Below are positions 34,751 through 47,128 of a stretch of 64,000 bases of DNA, piece by piece; the stretch's first letter is position 1, and each line of letters begins with the position of its first letter. Position numbers and translations under genes: made by a program. The DNA lies in the NCBI GenBank assembly GCA_963693085.1, contig OY856409.1, positions 1,621,039,211-1,621,103,210 on the forward strand, in the 5' to 3' direction. The stretch is from Alisma plantago-aquatica (Eukaryota > Streptophyta > Magnoliopsida > Alismatales > Alismataceae). Under the pieces are notes generated by a model. That model saw nothing but the letters and a program-made list of their open reading frames with translations, was not told the origin of the DNA and did not search any database.

Positions 34751-34993
34751 CTATGACAAATTCCTTTGTATCAAAGCATTGGACTCTTCCTTTAAGATCA
34801 CTACATCAAAATCAGTTATCTTCCTCTTCTTATTGATAATTCCCTTCAAGGCCTTCCCAAAAGAAGGAATTTTCTCAAGAGCATCAACTAGTGGTAGGTT
34901 GATATGGAGTTTCATGAATGTATCCATAAATTTCTTTAACAACTGATCAACATTCTTAACCTTTGAGTTGTTGAGAAATGATATTGGATTCAC
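34751..34993 (-). pseudogene. Athila-like gag-to-protease linker
   Basis: An 80-codon open stretch reads VDQLLKKFMDTFMKLHINLP, LVDALEKIPSFGKALKGII and KKRKITDFDVVILKEESNAL. This block sits before the protease in Athila-type elements, where it is usually K-rich in the same places. Confidence 0.82.
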
Positions 34994-36480
34994 ATTCTTT
35001 CATTTATGGGATGGCACGTAAGACTCTTCCTAGTCTCTATCTACTCAGTATCTTCCTATTCTGGACTCTCCTCCTATTTTGTGGTGTCTTGTGGATTCTC
35101 TAGAGACATGGAATCTATCACTGCCCCAATGTCATCCGGTGTGGTGTTCTTCTCTTGGGTCATCATCTACTCTTTCATAAACACTTTTCCACTATGGATA
35201 AGCACTTCCATCACCTATTGATTACCATATGGGATATCCATGTTTCCTAGAAATCCTTGCTCACTGGACTTCCGAAGGTATGCCACCTCTACAACTAGCT
35301 AAGAAATCTGATTCTCAAAATTGTAGATATGTGCCCCTTGATTTTGCTGCTCCCTCTCTATATGATCTATGAGGGCCTCATTCTGACTCACCAACCTGCC
35401 CAGCAGGTTTTCTATTTAGTCTATCTTACTGGGAGCCCTATCCTACTAATACTACTATGACATGTTGCCCTACTATTGTTTAAGGTGTTGTGCCTGTGAA
35501 CGGTCCTATAGAAAATTGTTGGGATCTTTCCATGAGAACTTGGGATCCTTTATCATGCAAAATCATTAATTCCCCTATTGTTCTGCTATCGTACATACAT
35601 GCACTCTTCCTCTTCACCTCTATATGAGGTTCCAAATTTTTGATCAAGTCTTATGAGTTGTCAATCTTTTCCCACAAGGTTGTGATCTTCCTAGATTCCA
35701 TAGTACTTTTGATGGTTGTTGGTGAGTCACACTCTTCTCCCCAAGATTGATTCTTGTCCATGTTCTTTAATATCTTATAACACCATGTGGATTTATTATT
35801 TAGAAACAAACATGCTTCTGCGCTATCAAGAGTAGTTCTCTCCCCCTTGTGTTCCCCATAATAAAATGTCTTCACCTGACCATAAAGATTAATCCTATTA
35901 TGAGGGACCTTCCTTGTCATATTTTCAAATCTTTCTCAGGCTCTGAATAGGATTCCTTAACATGTGGTTTGAAATTACTCAGATTTTACCAACCAAGTCA
36001 TGCATCATCTATGAAGGGAAATACCTCTCAAAGAATGCATCTACCATCTCATCCCAAGTCGCTATGGATTTTGAGGGAAGACTGAGAAACCATGCTTTTT
36101 CCTTGTCTGACAATGAGTAAGAGAATCGATTCAAGTAATATCATTGTAGCTGGGACCATGTCGATCTTCAACATGTCACAACTTTCCTTAAAGTTGTTAA
36201 TGTGCGCCATCAGGTCCTCCAAATTGTTATCATGGAATGACTGAGATGTAATTAGTGTCACCAGTCTGGGATCTATTTTGTAGTTGTCCGTGTTGATTTC
36301 CTATCATTTGACTGGACCAAGTTGCATTGTGGTTGAGGATTCCTATTTTCTCCCATACAATATGCTCCTTAGGCTCTTCCTCAATGTGGTCATCACTGTT
36401 ATGTGACATGATTGCTCCATTTGCTCTTCCTACGGTGGTGGGGTTTGAATGAGCTTCTCAGCTAAATCCCCAAACTCTCT
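34994..36480 (-). pseudogene. Athila-like gag remnant
   Basis: The best part is near 36260-36000 on the minus strand: SFHDNNLEDLMAHINNFKES, then LSDKEKAWFLSLPSKSIATW and DEMVDAFFERYFPS. This is the Athila/Tat capsid signature with L-D-K-x-W and the FF-x-x-FFP-like end. Upstream near 36410-36300 lies an acidic leader. A 90-codon open part at 35920-35651 has a Cys/Trp-containing segment (CYKILKNMDKNQSWGEEC) of unclear role. Stops and shifts are frequent. Confidence 0.75.
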
Positions 36481-36725
36481 TTCTTTGCAATAGATCTCCT
36501 CCTGGACTGTACCTACTGGAGTGGATTCCCCTTAGTTTGTGGTTCTAGTATGGACCATACACTAGTACTTGAAAATGATATGAAGGTGTGATAGAATGAA
36601 TACTAGTACATTGTAGCGAGAAAAAAAATTTAGTTATGCACAATTTCAAAGAAAATATTTAAATAATAATAAAAAGAAATGGCCTATAGTGGTTGGTCAC
36701 TGCAATCATAGTGTTGGATTTTTCA

Positions 36726-36745
36726 TTTCCCTGAAAATGACACCA
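36726..36745 (-). other. Asp-tRNA-like primer binding site of the Athila-like element
   Basis: On the minus strand it reads TGGTGTCATTTTCAGGGAAA, a mutated form of the Athila primer site TGGCGCCGTTGCCGGGGA. It lies five bases after the LTR end. Confidence 0.8.
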
Positions 36746-36750
36746 AAAAC

Positions 36751-38334
36751 TAGACACACCTCGACTGTGTGTGCAAAACACAAGCATACATGTCAAGTAG
36801 TATAGGCCTATGAGGCCTGAATGTTGAACTCAGGGAAATGTTCTCCAGAGACTACTACTAACTATAACATAATCAGCTAGGCATTTAAAATATAGTTGGT
36901 TGATTGTTTAACAACTAAGAGCAATAATTAAAATCTATATTAGGTGAAAGTGATCAAGAATTAATGGATTCCTTAGGATTATAGTTTCACCATGGTATGC
37001 ATTGCATTTAATTTGATTTCATAAATAATCATTTACCCTTAACCCTGGACCAAGGACGTGTAGCAAGTAGTGCCCACTCATGAAACATAATACACTATCT
37101 ACACTAAGACAAACCCTACTTCCATAGAGGTTTAGGAAATATCTAGGTGTATTAATGACAACTCTAGGTTATTCCTTCATATCTGTAAGCCCTCTCCCAA
37201 GGCACAATATTGCCTATGTAAATCTACAACCTTTCCAACCCCTAATCCCACTCCTAAAGTAATTTTTGGTATAAAACATGAATTATGTTGATCAAGCACA
37301 AGCAATTCAAAAAACAATCATAGATTTATGTCTAGAATTAAAGGAAATTTATGTGTTAGTGCAAAGTCAGGCTAATCCTAGCTCCTAAGGAAAAGGAGAT
37401 TATCCCTACATGATATCTACCATCAAATACAGAGAGGAAGAGGGAGAAAATGAGCTAAATATTAGATGAACCCATAAAAATCCTTGGAGAAGTGGTCATG
37501 ATGATTCCCACTAGTAGGTACCTCAATCCATAGCATTCCGGTTGCAAATCTACCTCCCAAAAGTGTTTGGAATGTCTGGTACATGGCTGCCTCCTTCGTC
37601 TCCTCTCTTGGCTTCATGCTCCATATCGGCGAGATAGAACGTGATATAACTCTCTAGATGAACTTCCCTTAGGTCATAAGTGGGCCTGTGGCCATCATTA
37701 AGTCATAGTCGTCAGATCTATCATGAGCTTTCATCTGCACTAATCATGCAAAGTCGGTACCACTGATAGGATGTCGGTGGCGCCGAGTGCCCCGCTAGCT
37801 CCAAACCCTTAATAAGTGTCGGTACCACCAATGAGTATGTAGGTAGCACCGAGTTTCTTTCTGCAAGTTCTGACTTGTTCTGTGTAAAAAGTTGGTACCA
37901 CCGATTAGGGACTCAGTGGAACCAAGGTAATAAATCCTAGATCCTGATTTTTTTGGGCAGAAAATTAGTAGCACCAACTCATCTCTTTGGTAGCATCGAG
38001 TGTCATCTCAGTATCACCAAGTGCTATCTCAATAGCACTAATATTCCTGGAATTCCTTGTTGGATTTATCCTAATGTCTGTACCACCAGTAGGAACGTCG
38101 GTGGCACTAAGTTCTTGTGTACATGCTCGAATTGCCTAAAAAAAGGACAAATAAGCATAAGTCTGGATAAAATTGATAATTCAACGTAATTCCACAAAAT
38201 TACTTAATATTTGATGTAATAGTTTTTCACATGCTAATAGTTATAAACAAGACACAACTAATGACAAAATAAACATTATGCACTAAATACATTGAAAAAT
38301 AGCATGTGAAAAGGAACCAAAATTTAGTGCATCA
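36751..38334 (-). repeat. Athila-like 5' LTR
   Basis: About 1.58 kb. In element orientation it starts TGATGCACTAAATTTTGG at 38334 and ends near GTGTGTCTA at 36751. GGTACCAC/GGTGCCAC-like words (GTCGGTACCACTGAT, GGTGGCGCCGAG) recur at 37750-38110 and form a loose motif array in the LTR middle. Confidence 0.85.
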
Positions 38335-38339
38335 ATCAC

Positions 38340-40421
38340 CCACAAAACTTCTCGATGATAGTGTGAAGATATTTACACCCTAGATTACCTTCTTATCTAG
38401 TGATTCAATTTCCCCTCTTTTATCATTGACCTTTGAATTTGTTTTCATTGACTTTTTGTGTGTTGTCTTTGCGGGTTTGTTTTGAAGGTGTTTGGAGCAT
38501 TAGCTCACTCTTTCTTAGTTCTTTCCCTAATTTTTGATGTAATAACTTCTAGAAACTATGGTAGGGATTAATGATTCTTCTTTTATTCACTTCCTTTGAT
38601 CACTAAAATACCATTATGTGGGATTCCCTAGACTTAGGATTTGAGAAACATGAAGCATCTCCCCATTGTCTTTGTATGGCGTTGAAGAAATGACTTCAAA
38701 TATTACACTAATCTCCACTAATTCTGGTTCACGCAAGTGGTGAAAGAACAAACTCTTGTTCAGTTTTATTGATTCCCCTCACTTATACTTGATTTGTGAA
38801 CATGAGCCTTAGGTATTCCTATCTATTTTCCCTTTTGTTTTCTACTTTCGATACAATTTTTCTACCGATAATATAACCAAAAAAACATGTTGAAGCATGT
38901 AGTTTTAAATTTTGGGTGTGAGATATTGTAGTCTAGACATGTAAGATTTTCTAATTCAAATATTTAATTAATATCATCTTGAAAAATACACAGTATATGA
39001 ATGGCAAGTAAAAAATAACAATATTTTTTTGGAAATATAAAAGTGAGTGCCATCGTTTGGTTTGGTTTTATAGGCTTCTTTTTCTAAGTCCAGAAGTCAA
39101 TTTTAGGGTTTGTATATTTAATAGGACATTAACCCTAATTCATCATCTAAATAATTTAGTATTTGGAAAACTTGTTCTTGGGTACATTATGGTTTTTATT
39201 AGGATAAATATGCTCAACCTTTTCAGTATGTGCATATACTCCCTTTCACTTGGGCATTCAACAAACTTAACCTTAACTTGGTATCAATGAGCCCTCTTCC
39301 ATTCCTATTTGAGATATCCTTTATCATCTTCTTATTTTTGTTTGTTTACATGCTAAATTTTTTATTCATTGTATATGTGTCCTTTGACTCCACTTGCATG
39401 GTTTGGATGGTCAAATCTCATTTATGTACATGAACTTGAAATTGAGTAAATTGTGAATTTTGCCTACTCTATGATGCATGTGTGGTTTGACTAGTAAAAT
39501 CTAGGGTTAGATTAAACATAATTATAGGAACTTATGTTGTATCCCACCTACTATAATTCATATCAGGCACTAAGGTTTTATCCCTCCTTCTATATTTTTT
39601 GTAGTTAGGTACTAAGGTTTTAGTCCTCTTGTAATTAGTTAGTAGCTTCTAGTATGCTTGTAGATAGTAGTGGTCTCTATCGTAATCTACATGCATTGTT
39701 GGGTTTTTATGATTGTGAAAAGATTTAAAAGGTAAGAATTTAATTTCTATTGACCATATTCTCTTAAAGAATGCATCATTTCTCTATCATAATCTACATG
39801 CATTGTTGTGTTTTTATGATTGTGAAATGATTTAAAAGGTAAGAATTTTATTTTTATTGACCATATTCTATCAAATAATGCACCATTCTCTTTTAATCAT
39901 TTCTCTTAACTTCACTACCTATTTGTTGATAGACCCTTCTTCACCAAGAAAAACCTTCTTATTCATAATTGATTATGTAAATGACTAAATAATTTTTATA
40001 GCACATATATGAGTGGACTGATGGATACCTTTTCTCTTTTGTTTCTTCTCTCTATGTTTTGAGACCAAACCACCTAGGAGTTGTACATCCTATTAGATTG
40101 AGTTAGAAAGGACCTACTAAAGATTAGCAAAGTCGAGGATTTTCCTATATGGGTAGGTTTCACTCTATAGTTGGTCTTAGTAGTTTTAATATTGTTTAGT
40201 TTTCAATTACCATCAATGTGGGAGAGGATGGTAAACTTTTGATTTGTAATAGTTGGTTTACTTTCAGATACTAGTTTAAGTATGCTTATTATACATACTT
40301 TTAATTAATTTTCACGCACCGTTTCACTTTTATGTTATCTAACATTTTTTGGATTGATGTTCATTTAGTTACTCATAAAGTAATGGGTGGATCCCCTCTC
40401 AGGTCCCAGTTATTAAATATA
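38340..40421 (+). other. Probable LTR remnant upstream of a Met-tRNA-type primer site
   Basis: AT-rich, non-coding. Because a primer-site match follows at 40422 and gag at 40697, at least the right part should be the 5' LTR of another Ty3/gypsy element. No second LTR was found, so the left boundary is unknown. Confidence 0.4.
39674..39887 (+). repeat. 107-base tandem duplication
   Basis: 39674-39780 and 39781-39887 are direct copies starting TCTCTATC and containing AATCTACATGCATTGTTG and GATTTAAAAGGTAAGAATTT. They differ at about ten bases. Confidence 0.9.
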
Positions 40422-40434
40422 TGATACCAGAGCC
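40422..40434 (+). other. Primer binding site candidate (Met-tRNA type)
   Basis: TGATACCAGAGCC compares with the consensus TGGTATCAGAGCC at 11 of 13 positions. It is placed correctly before the gag remnant. Confidence 0.55.
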
Positions 40435-40696
40435 ACATAATACGGTAAACTAACTATCTTATAATATCACACATGATTGCCTTATAGTTGATCCCTTGAG
40501 AGGAAGAACGCTTGTTTGAGGGCAATAACAACATACCATACTAGTTGTTAAGTGGTGCATGTACTTTACCAATCTTGAGACTTTGTAGTAAGGCATGCCA
40601 CTGATGGACCCCATTTTTCCCACCCCAGACTCCCAAGTTTGACATGAGAGTCTACCCTTCACTACATTACCCCTCAACACCACAACTAGCAAAATT

Positions 40697-41540
40697 GTGG
40701 GTGTTTACCCTAATCAAGAATTGACTCATCTTTTTCAACTGCATATCAATTTTATGGTAGGAAAGATCAATGGAATTCCTTTTGCTGATAAACCTAATGA
40801 TTTGGCGTTAACATACTTCATCAAGATCCATCCACCCCGCTTTAAGGGTGATATTGAAATAAATATGGTGGACAAGGTAAAGAAATGGGTGTTGTCCTTA
40901 GAGCATATCTTTGAGGGCATGGCATTCTCTCCTCGCTAGAAGGTTTGGTTGGCTACTTACATGGGTATTTCCCAACACATGTTTATTGGAATGGTTTTGC
41001 ACATTCACATGACACCTATGCCACAGAATGGATACATTTTTCTTGCATTTTTTTTGGTGAGAAGTGTATGTTCTCAACAACTCTTTTGGAGAACATGCTA
41101 ATTTTATTGTCTGAAGCATCATATCCTAATAGTTTTTAGTATGTCCAGAGGTTGATTTTGTTATAGTGCTACTCCTCAGGCCTAGAAGAGGCCCGGTGAG
41201 CCACCTACTTCTTAGAGGACCTAAACTATAATGTGTAATACACCTTGGTTCCACATCTTCCCATCATTTCTCAATAGATGGTTGATAAGGCCTTATCATT
41301 CAAAGCACACTTAAGTTACTAGGCCCCGACCCAACACAAAAACAACAAGAGTAAGAACCTAAGTAACGATCTAAGGCAACACATATTGTCAACACCATCC
41401 TCTCAATAGGTGTGCCCTAGTATATCATGTTGCTCAAATAGGTAACAGACAAATGACCTCTCACCATTGTGGCTTGGTTGGGCATATCATGCCTCATTTC
41501 CCAGAACTCTAGATAGGACCCACCTAATCTGACTTGCCGA
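40697..41540 (+). pseudogene. Ty3/gypsy gag remnant
   Basis: The open stretch 40697-40939 contains FIKIHPPRFKGDIEINMVDK, VKKWVLSLEHIFEGM and, past a stop at 40937, KVWLATYMGIS. This is the plant gag pattern of P-P-x-F-x-G, W, E-x-I-F and K-V-x-x-A-T-Y. A decayed zinc knuckle HHCGLVGHIMPHFPEL appears near 41463-41510. It belongs with the primer site at 40422. No pol follows. Confidence 0.65.
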
Positions 41541-43400
41541 TGCGGCCACATCAACAAGCATACAAAGAGCAGCAAAAAATAATGGATGGGGACCCCTAAG
41601 TAAGAGGTGTGTAAGATGCATCTATCTTATCTATGTTGAAGGTATGAATATGATAGTATAGTGATGGAAGGTATCATGCACCAAACCCTAATTTTATGCT
41701 ATTACCTTTTGTTCACAACATGTTTGCACCTGATCCGCTAGTTGTAGGAAAACAAAAAATGCCAAGATGAATTGAGTGATGACTAAGCTGTAGTCTCAAG
41801 CAACGTGATTGTACCAATACAAACCTAAGAAGACTTGACATGGTGTAATGGAAACCCTATCCCACTCTCCTACTTTTAAGGTTAGAAATACTTTTGGTGT
41901 GCCTTCTTAGATGTTTGGAGAATTAGTGAAGTGGATATTCAAGGTTTTATGGTTAGTGGATTGCCTGTTTGATTTTTCCACCATATTTAGTTTCACATCA
42001 CAAGTGTTTTTCACAAAACAAAAAAATCCATGGCAATTATATATTTATAAAAAGAAAAAACTTCTATATTTCATCGATGATTTTCCAAAACCAATTTACC
42101 ACTTGTGAAAGTGAAAGGTCCCCTTAGAGAAGAATCACTCGAATGGATAGATTACATCCTAAAACCCTAGACCTAGGTGTGGAGAAACTAGCAAGAATAT
42201 CCACATGCATAAATTCTAATTAAGATTTACCTTGCTTCTCCTTACATGATTATTTGGAATATATGATAACCCTTTTAAGGGATGGATCCTTGTACCTCAT
42301 AGTTTGTAGGAACATAACTTTGAAGTTAGGCTTTTTGAACTTAATGTTGAATACCTTAAGTAACACTTGGGTACTTTCTTCAATTACTATCAAATAAATG
42401 AAACAACTCTTAACTAAGGTAAACATATAAGCTTAATAACTCTTAGGTACTTTGCTCAATTAATGACATTAAAAACTTCAGTACTACATAATCCTCTCTC
42501 GCTAGATTCATGGTGAAGGAACTAGTTAAGTGGACAATTACATGTAGATTTAGCTTCTAGGGAGAAAACAATGACTTTACATATGCACTGGTTTTGAGCA
42601 TGCAAGAAACTAACATTGTGTATATAATTTGGTGGTGTTTTGTAAGGAATATGAGATTCATTTTGATGCAAGTTAGAAAGGGAATCACATATGCTTCCAA
42701 AAAAATTATAATTCATACAGAAAAAAAGTTCACATGTGACTTGTTGTATGTAGTAATGGAACAAGACCTAGGGATGTGGTGACATTATTATTTTGGAGAT
42801 TCATGTTAGATTTCTACAATTAACACCATAGTGAAGATTCATAATGAAGTTGTAGATGAAACCAATGATGTATGTCATAATCAAGAATGTTTCAATAAAT
42901 TATGTAAACGATGAATCAGGAAAAGAAAGAAAACCATAAATTTCTTTATATTAAATTATTGCTTGTGCATAAAGATTATGTGTTTCTTAAGGTGGTGGTT
43001 TAAAGAAGAAAATATTAAAGTAGGACAATGTTTTGTCTATATATCCATGTAGTTCTAAGTTGAATAGGATCCTAAAAGAGATGTGTCGGTGAATGTGTAT
43101 GAAAAAGATACATGGTAAAGTTCATATTGACTATTTTTGTGTTTCCGCCAGTAAAAGATGAACAATGAAGACATGCATTCATGTTGTTTTCCTTTCCAGT
43201 TCTAAAGTGGAAATTGGATGACATCAACATGATTTTATTTCAGAAAATAAGCAAACCTTGGAGGAAGATTGTATCGTCATGTCTCCTATATATCCCTTAC
43301 TTGTAGGATTTATGGTCAACCTTGATCTTACGTGTCAAATCATAATGCAAATTTGATATACATCTAAGGCCAAAAGTGAGCAAGGAATTTAAAATCAAAA
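41541..43400. other. AT-rich DNA without recognised features
   Basis: No domain, LTR end or tandem array supported. Short ORFs such as 41911-42108 and 42594-42782 have no recognisable motif. Confidence 0.5.
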
Positions 43401-43423
43401 GCACTCTCTAATGAGAGAAAGAG

Positions 43424-45332
43424 ATGGTATGTTTTGAGAGTGATTTGAGAGAAACTACTTCAGGAAGGGGAGGTCGTAACCGTTACAATCATCAGGCAGC
43501 TAGCGATCATGTCTGTGGAGGCTGTGATTTCATGGATGAATCCAATGCAACAGCCACTAAGGAAGATAGTGATGTTCCTATGGGTTCTCAACCTATTCTG
43601 GTCACTAACAATCTTAATGTTCAACCGGACAACTTTAACATGGAAGTAACGTCATCCAACCCAGATGAGGGAATATCCTCTTAAACCCATCCTCTTAAGG
43701 CTCAAGAGTAATAAACTGGCATCCTACAGAAATCAGTCTTCAATTTAACTATTGTGGTGTACATTTCACTACTCAATTAGATCTAGAAACAAAGGAAGAG
43801 GCCTCATTGAAGAATTGCCAATGAATCCCCAATAGTATGTATAGGCATATACATAACCAATCTGCAATTTCTGTAGAAGCGGCGCCACCATTTCAATGCC
43901 TAGAAAAATATTTTTGGAATGTTGTGACTTGAAAACAGTCATCTAAAACAAAATTATTTCTTGATGATGATACTTCAGAACATATAAACCTGGAGGATAT
44001 TTCTATTTTCGGTGACCATTATTTTTTGGAAATCTATATAGCACCTGAGGCTTATACAATATTACATAAACTGTAGAAATTGACGGTTGTTATTAATCTA
44101 ATCAACAAAAAATGGATATCTAACTCTACAGGACATGATTCATCTTATGTGCAAACCTACTACAAGGTGGCAATTACTAGAATTAAGCATGGATTATTAT
44201 GTGGTATAGTTAACATCTGAAGCAGATTTCCTAATGGATTTAATAGAGGACCTTGGGCAATCTTTTAATGTCCACGTATGGCCTCTTAATGGTCTGATTT
44301 TTTCCTACTGGAAATTGGTCTTCCTTCACATATTGTTACATGGGCTTAGATCATAGACTAGTTGTTACATCTCTATCACAAAGCTATCTTTGATAAGATT
44401 GGAAAAGTCTTGTGGAAATTTAAACATGTGGATGTCTATACATTGAATTGTACATGCAACCAATTTGCTCGCCTTATTGCTATCAAATTGGCAGTTCTAA
44501 TAAATGGTTCAATGTACAAAGTTGATTATCAATTAATCCCCATCGTCTGCTCTAGATGTGGTATTATGGGCCACAATTTATAGGACTGTCCATTAGTCTC
44601 TGCAGATGACACATTTGCTACAAAAATTATCTCTTCTGTCAAAGAAGGATTGATGTGGTTGGATGAAGAAGGGTGGTGGGAAGTCTTTTATGGTTAAAAA
44701 TCCATTCTCAAAGGCCATCTTCCCATTCTAATAAGGACAACAAAGGACAAACTTCAACACAAGAACAACTAAATGGTAATGTATATGCTTCACCTATGGA
44801 GGAAGATGTTACGGATACTAAACAAACTATTGTCCTTGGTCCTGATGTCTCAATCAGGGAAGATATTTGTTCAGATCGTACACCACCAAAAGTCTAGAAA
44901 AAGAAACTAAAAGAGCCGTCTATAATAGATCGACAATACAAAACAGATGTCAACATTACATATGACAATGTGGGACATACAGATCTGACTGAACTAGGTT
45001 GCACGATGTTAGTTTCTATTGAGACTAATGTTGTGCATGTTTCTCTTGAAGTGCATCCTATTGCAACTATGGATTATCATACTATCAGTGATCCTTGTGT
45101 TGATGAAGTTCTTATCAACTCCATTTTTTTAAATTCCATTGAACATCTCACATATTACTCCCATACAATCTCTTCTTCAAGTAAAGACACCTACTCCGAC
45201 AAAACTGGTAGGGAGGTATGGAGTTTGAGTGGGAAAATGAAAAGTAGTCCTAATTTTACCCACATTCAGGCCAAGAAATTGGCTGAGGCGGAAGAGGAAT
45301 TGTATGTTGATGTTGTTGAACCTTCTTTGTAA
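43424..45332 (+). pseudogene. LINE-A ORF1 (DUF4283-like and zinc knuckle), broken
   Basis: The N-terminal part (43424-43684) is hydrophilic. After many stops, 44215-44340 shows SRFPNGFNRGPWAIF-like and WKLVFLHIVTW segments, a decayed DUF4283 RNA-binding region. 44362-44580 reads KIGKVLWKFKHVDVYTL, FARLIAIKLAVLINGS and the knuckle CSRCGIMGHNL-DCP, with TAG at 44581 before DC. 44970-45332 is a linker of 120 open codons that ends just before ORF2. ORF1 proteins of plant L1 elements bind the element RNA. Confidence 0.72.
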
Positions 45333-45334
45333 GT

Positions 45335-47110
45335 TTTATGTTAAAAACTATATTTTGGAATGTCTGAGGTGTAGATCATCAATCTAGTATTGCGATCGTT
45401 CTTTATCTTAAAGCAAACTTCAAACCAGAGGTACTAGCTATACTTGGACCATGTATTTCTGCTGATAGAGCTCAGGATGTTGTGCAATAGATGGGTTACA
45501 ATGAAGCACATCATATCGAGGCTAGGGGTTTTCTGGGAGGTATCTGGTTATTATGGAACCACAATATTTGTTCTATTCGATTGACAGAGAGTTATAGACA
45601 GTTTCTTCATTGTTGTGTGAATGAGCATCATTGTCTTACAATGATCTATGCTCATCCTAACTATATTCTTCATAAACTTTTTTGGAGACAGTTGCCACAT
45701 CTAAAACAAAACATTTCCAAGCCATGGGTGGTAATAGAAGATTTTAATGCTATCTTATCGCCTACTAAAAAGAAAGGGATTCGTCTATTTAATTTTTAAG
45801 AGGAGACACAGTTCCATGATATTCTTATTCAAGTTGATCTTTCAGATTTAGTTTTTTTTTTCTTTTACATGTAAGAGTGGATGGTTACATGAAAGACTTG
45901 ATAGGGTGCTAATGAAATCTTTGTGGTTGAATGAAAATTATAACTGTTTATTTATTCATTTACCAAGAACCACTTAGGATCACAATTCTTTACTTTTTCA
46001 AAATAACAACAGAAGGAAATTTGTTTTATGTCTTCAAGACAAAGGCTTCATAGAATTCTGACTCCAATTTCAAATTGATGCTTCAATAAAGATGGCCTTC
46101 TTGATACTTTTTTAATTATTTTAAATCTATTAGAAATAATCTCATTTAGTGGGATCGGGATGTGGTGAAACTATCTAATTGTACTAAACACATATTACTG
46201 TATGACATTAAAGAGGCACAAAATATGCTAGCTATGTTTTATGATAGTAACCTAGATTGACATTGTACAGGTCTACAGAAACAATATTAATCCCTTATTG
46301 CTAGTGATCCGGCTAATCTACAATGAAGGTGCCATATTAATTGGTTGCAACATGGTGAATCTATTATAAAATTATACCATGCTTTCTTGAAATGCAGAAG
46401 ACAAACAAATAATATGGATTGTTTGTGAAATGAAGAAGCCATATGGATTTATCAAAATAGAGATCTACAAAACTTAGTTCTTAATTAAAGAATCAATTTT
46501 CAGAAACTCTAAGATACGTACCGGTTCTCCTCTATATTCTATTCTATCTCATTTATGTCCTCTACTACCTGATCAGATGTCATCCTTTAATGAAACTCCT
46601 TCTGAACGTGAAATTCACTCCACTTTAAACTCAATAGCCTCCAATAAAGTTGCAGGCCCAATGGAGTTATTGTTGAATTTCCAAAACATAATTGGACTAC
46701 TCATTGATGTTCAATAATTCAAAGTTTTTAGCAAGCTTTAATAGGTTATCCTCTTCCTTAAAAACTTTACAATGCTCTTGTTGTTCTTATACTAAAAGCT
46801 AAACTAGTAACCTATTGTTATCAACTAATACTGATATCTCTTACCAATGTGTGCCTCAAGTTAATATCTAAGGTTTTTGTCAAGTGCCTTAAGCCACACA
46901 TGAATAACTAGATTTCTTCAGCACAAACTAGCTTTGTCCCATGTCAAACAATCAGTAAAAATATAATCATAGTCCAAGAATTAATACAAAACATGAGGAC
47001 TTCTCGCCATGCTAAATATATGGCTATCAAAGTAGATCTTCTAAAGCATACGGTCGTATGTCTTAGGATTTCATTCTGGATACCTTAACACATCTTAGTT
47101 TGCCAAATTA
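45335..47110 (+). pseudogene. LINE-A ORF2 (endonuclease and partial RT), broken
   Basis: The APE-type endonuclease begins IFWNV-GV, continues EVLAILGPCIS, GGIWLLWN and YAHPNYILHKLFWRQLPHLK, and reaches PWVVIEDFNAIL, where the usual G-D-F-N has become E-D-F-N. 45491-45799 is the longest open stretch. RT traces follow: SIASNKVAGP-GV near 46640, LISLTNVCLKLISKVFVK near 46835-46890 and SFVPCQTISKNI near 46930. The protein would nick target DNA and prime reverse transcription there. Frequent stops rule out function. Confidence 0.78.
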
Positions 47111-47128
47111 TATGGTTTCGTATATAAT

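Larger units (their letters stand above)
31946..38334 (-). mobile_element. Athila-like Ty3/gypsy element, minus strand, decayed
   Basis: Element orientation runs right to left: 5' LTR (38334-36751), Asp-type primer site, gag, protease, reverse transcriptase, RNase H and a truncated 3' LTR (32445-31946). ATCAC flanks it on both sides (31941-31945 and 38335-38339), a 5-base target duplication that fixes the boundaries. The 5' LTR begins TGATGCACTAAATTTTGG, as Athila-like LTRs often do. Integrase and about two-thirds of the 3' LTR are missing. No env-like ORF remains. Confidence 0.88.
43400..47128 (+). mobile_element. LINE-A: decayed plant L1 element, cut by E3
   Basis: ORF1 remnants (43424-44897 and beyond) are followed by an ORF2 endonuclease and partial reverse transcriptase. 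The RT stops at about 47050 after MAIKVDL, where the catalytic region should follow, and the E3 LTR starts at 47129. No downstream half was found. The left end is not defined. It is much more decayed than LINE-B at 60602-64000. Confidence 0.8.

Noticed and set aside
31946..38334. env-like gene expected in some Athila elements
   Set aside because: RNase H joins directly to the LTR and no membrane-protein ORF remains.
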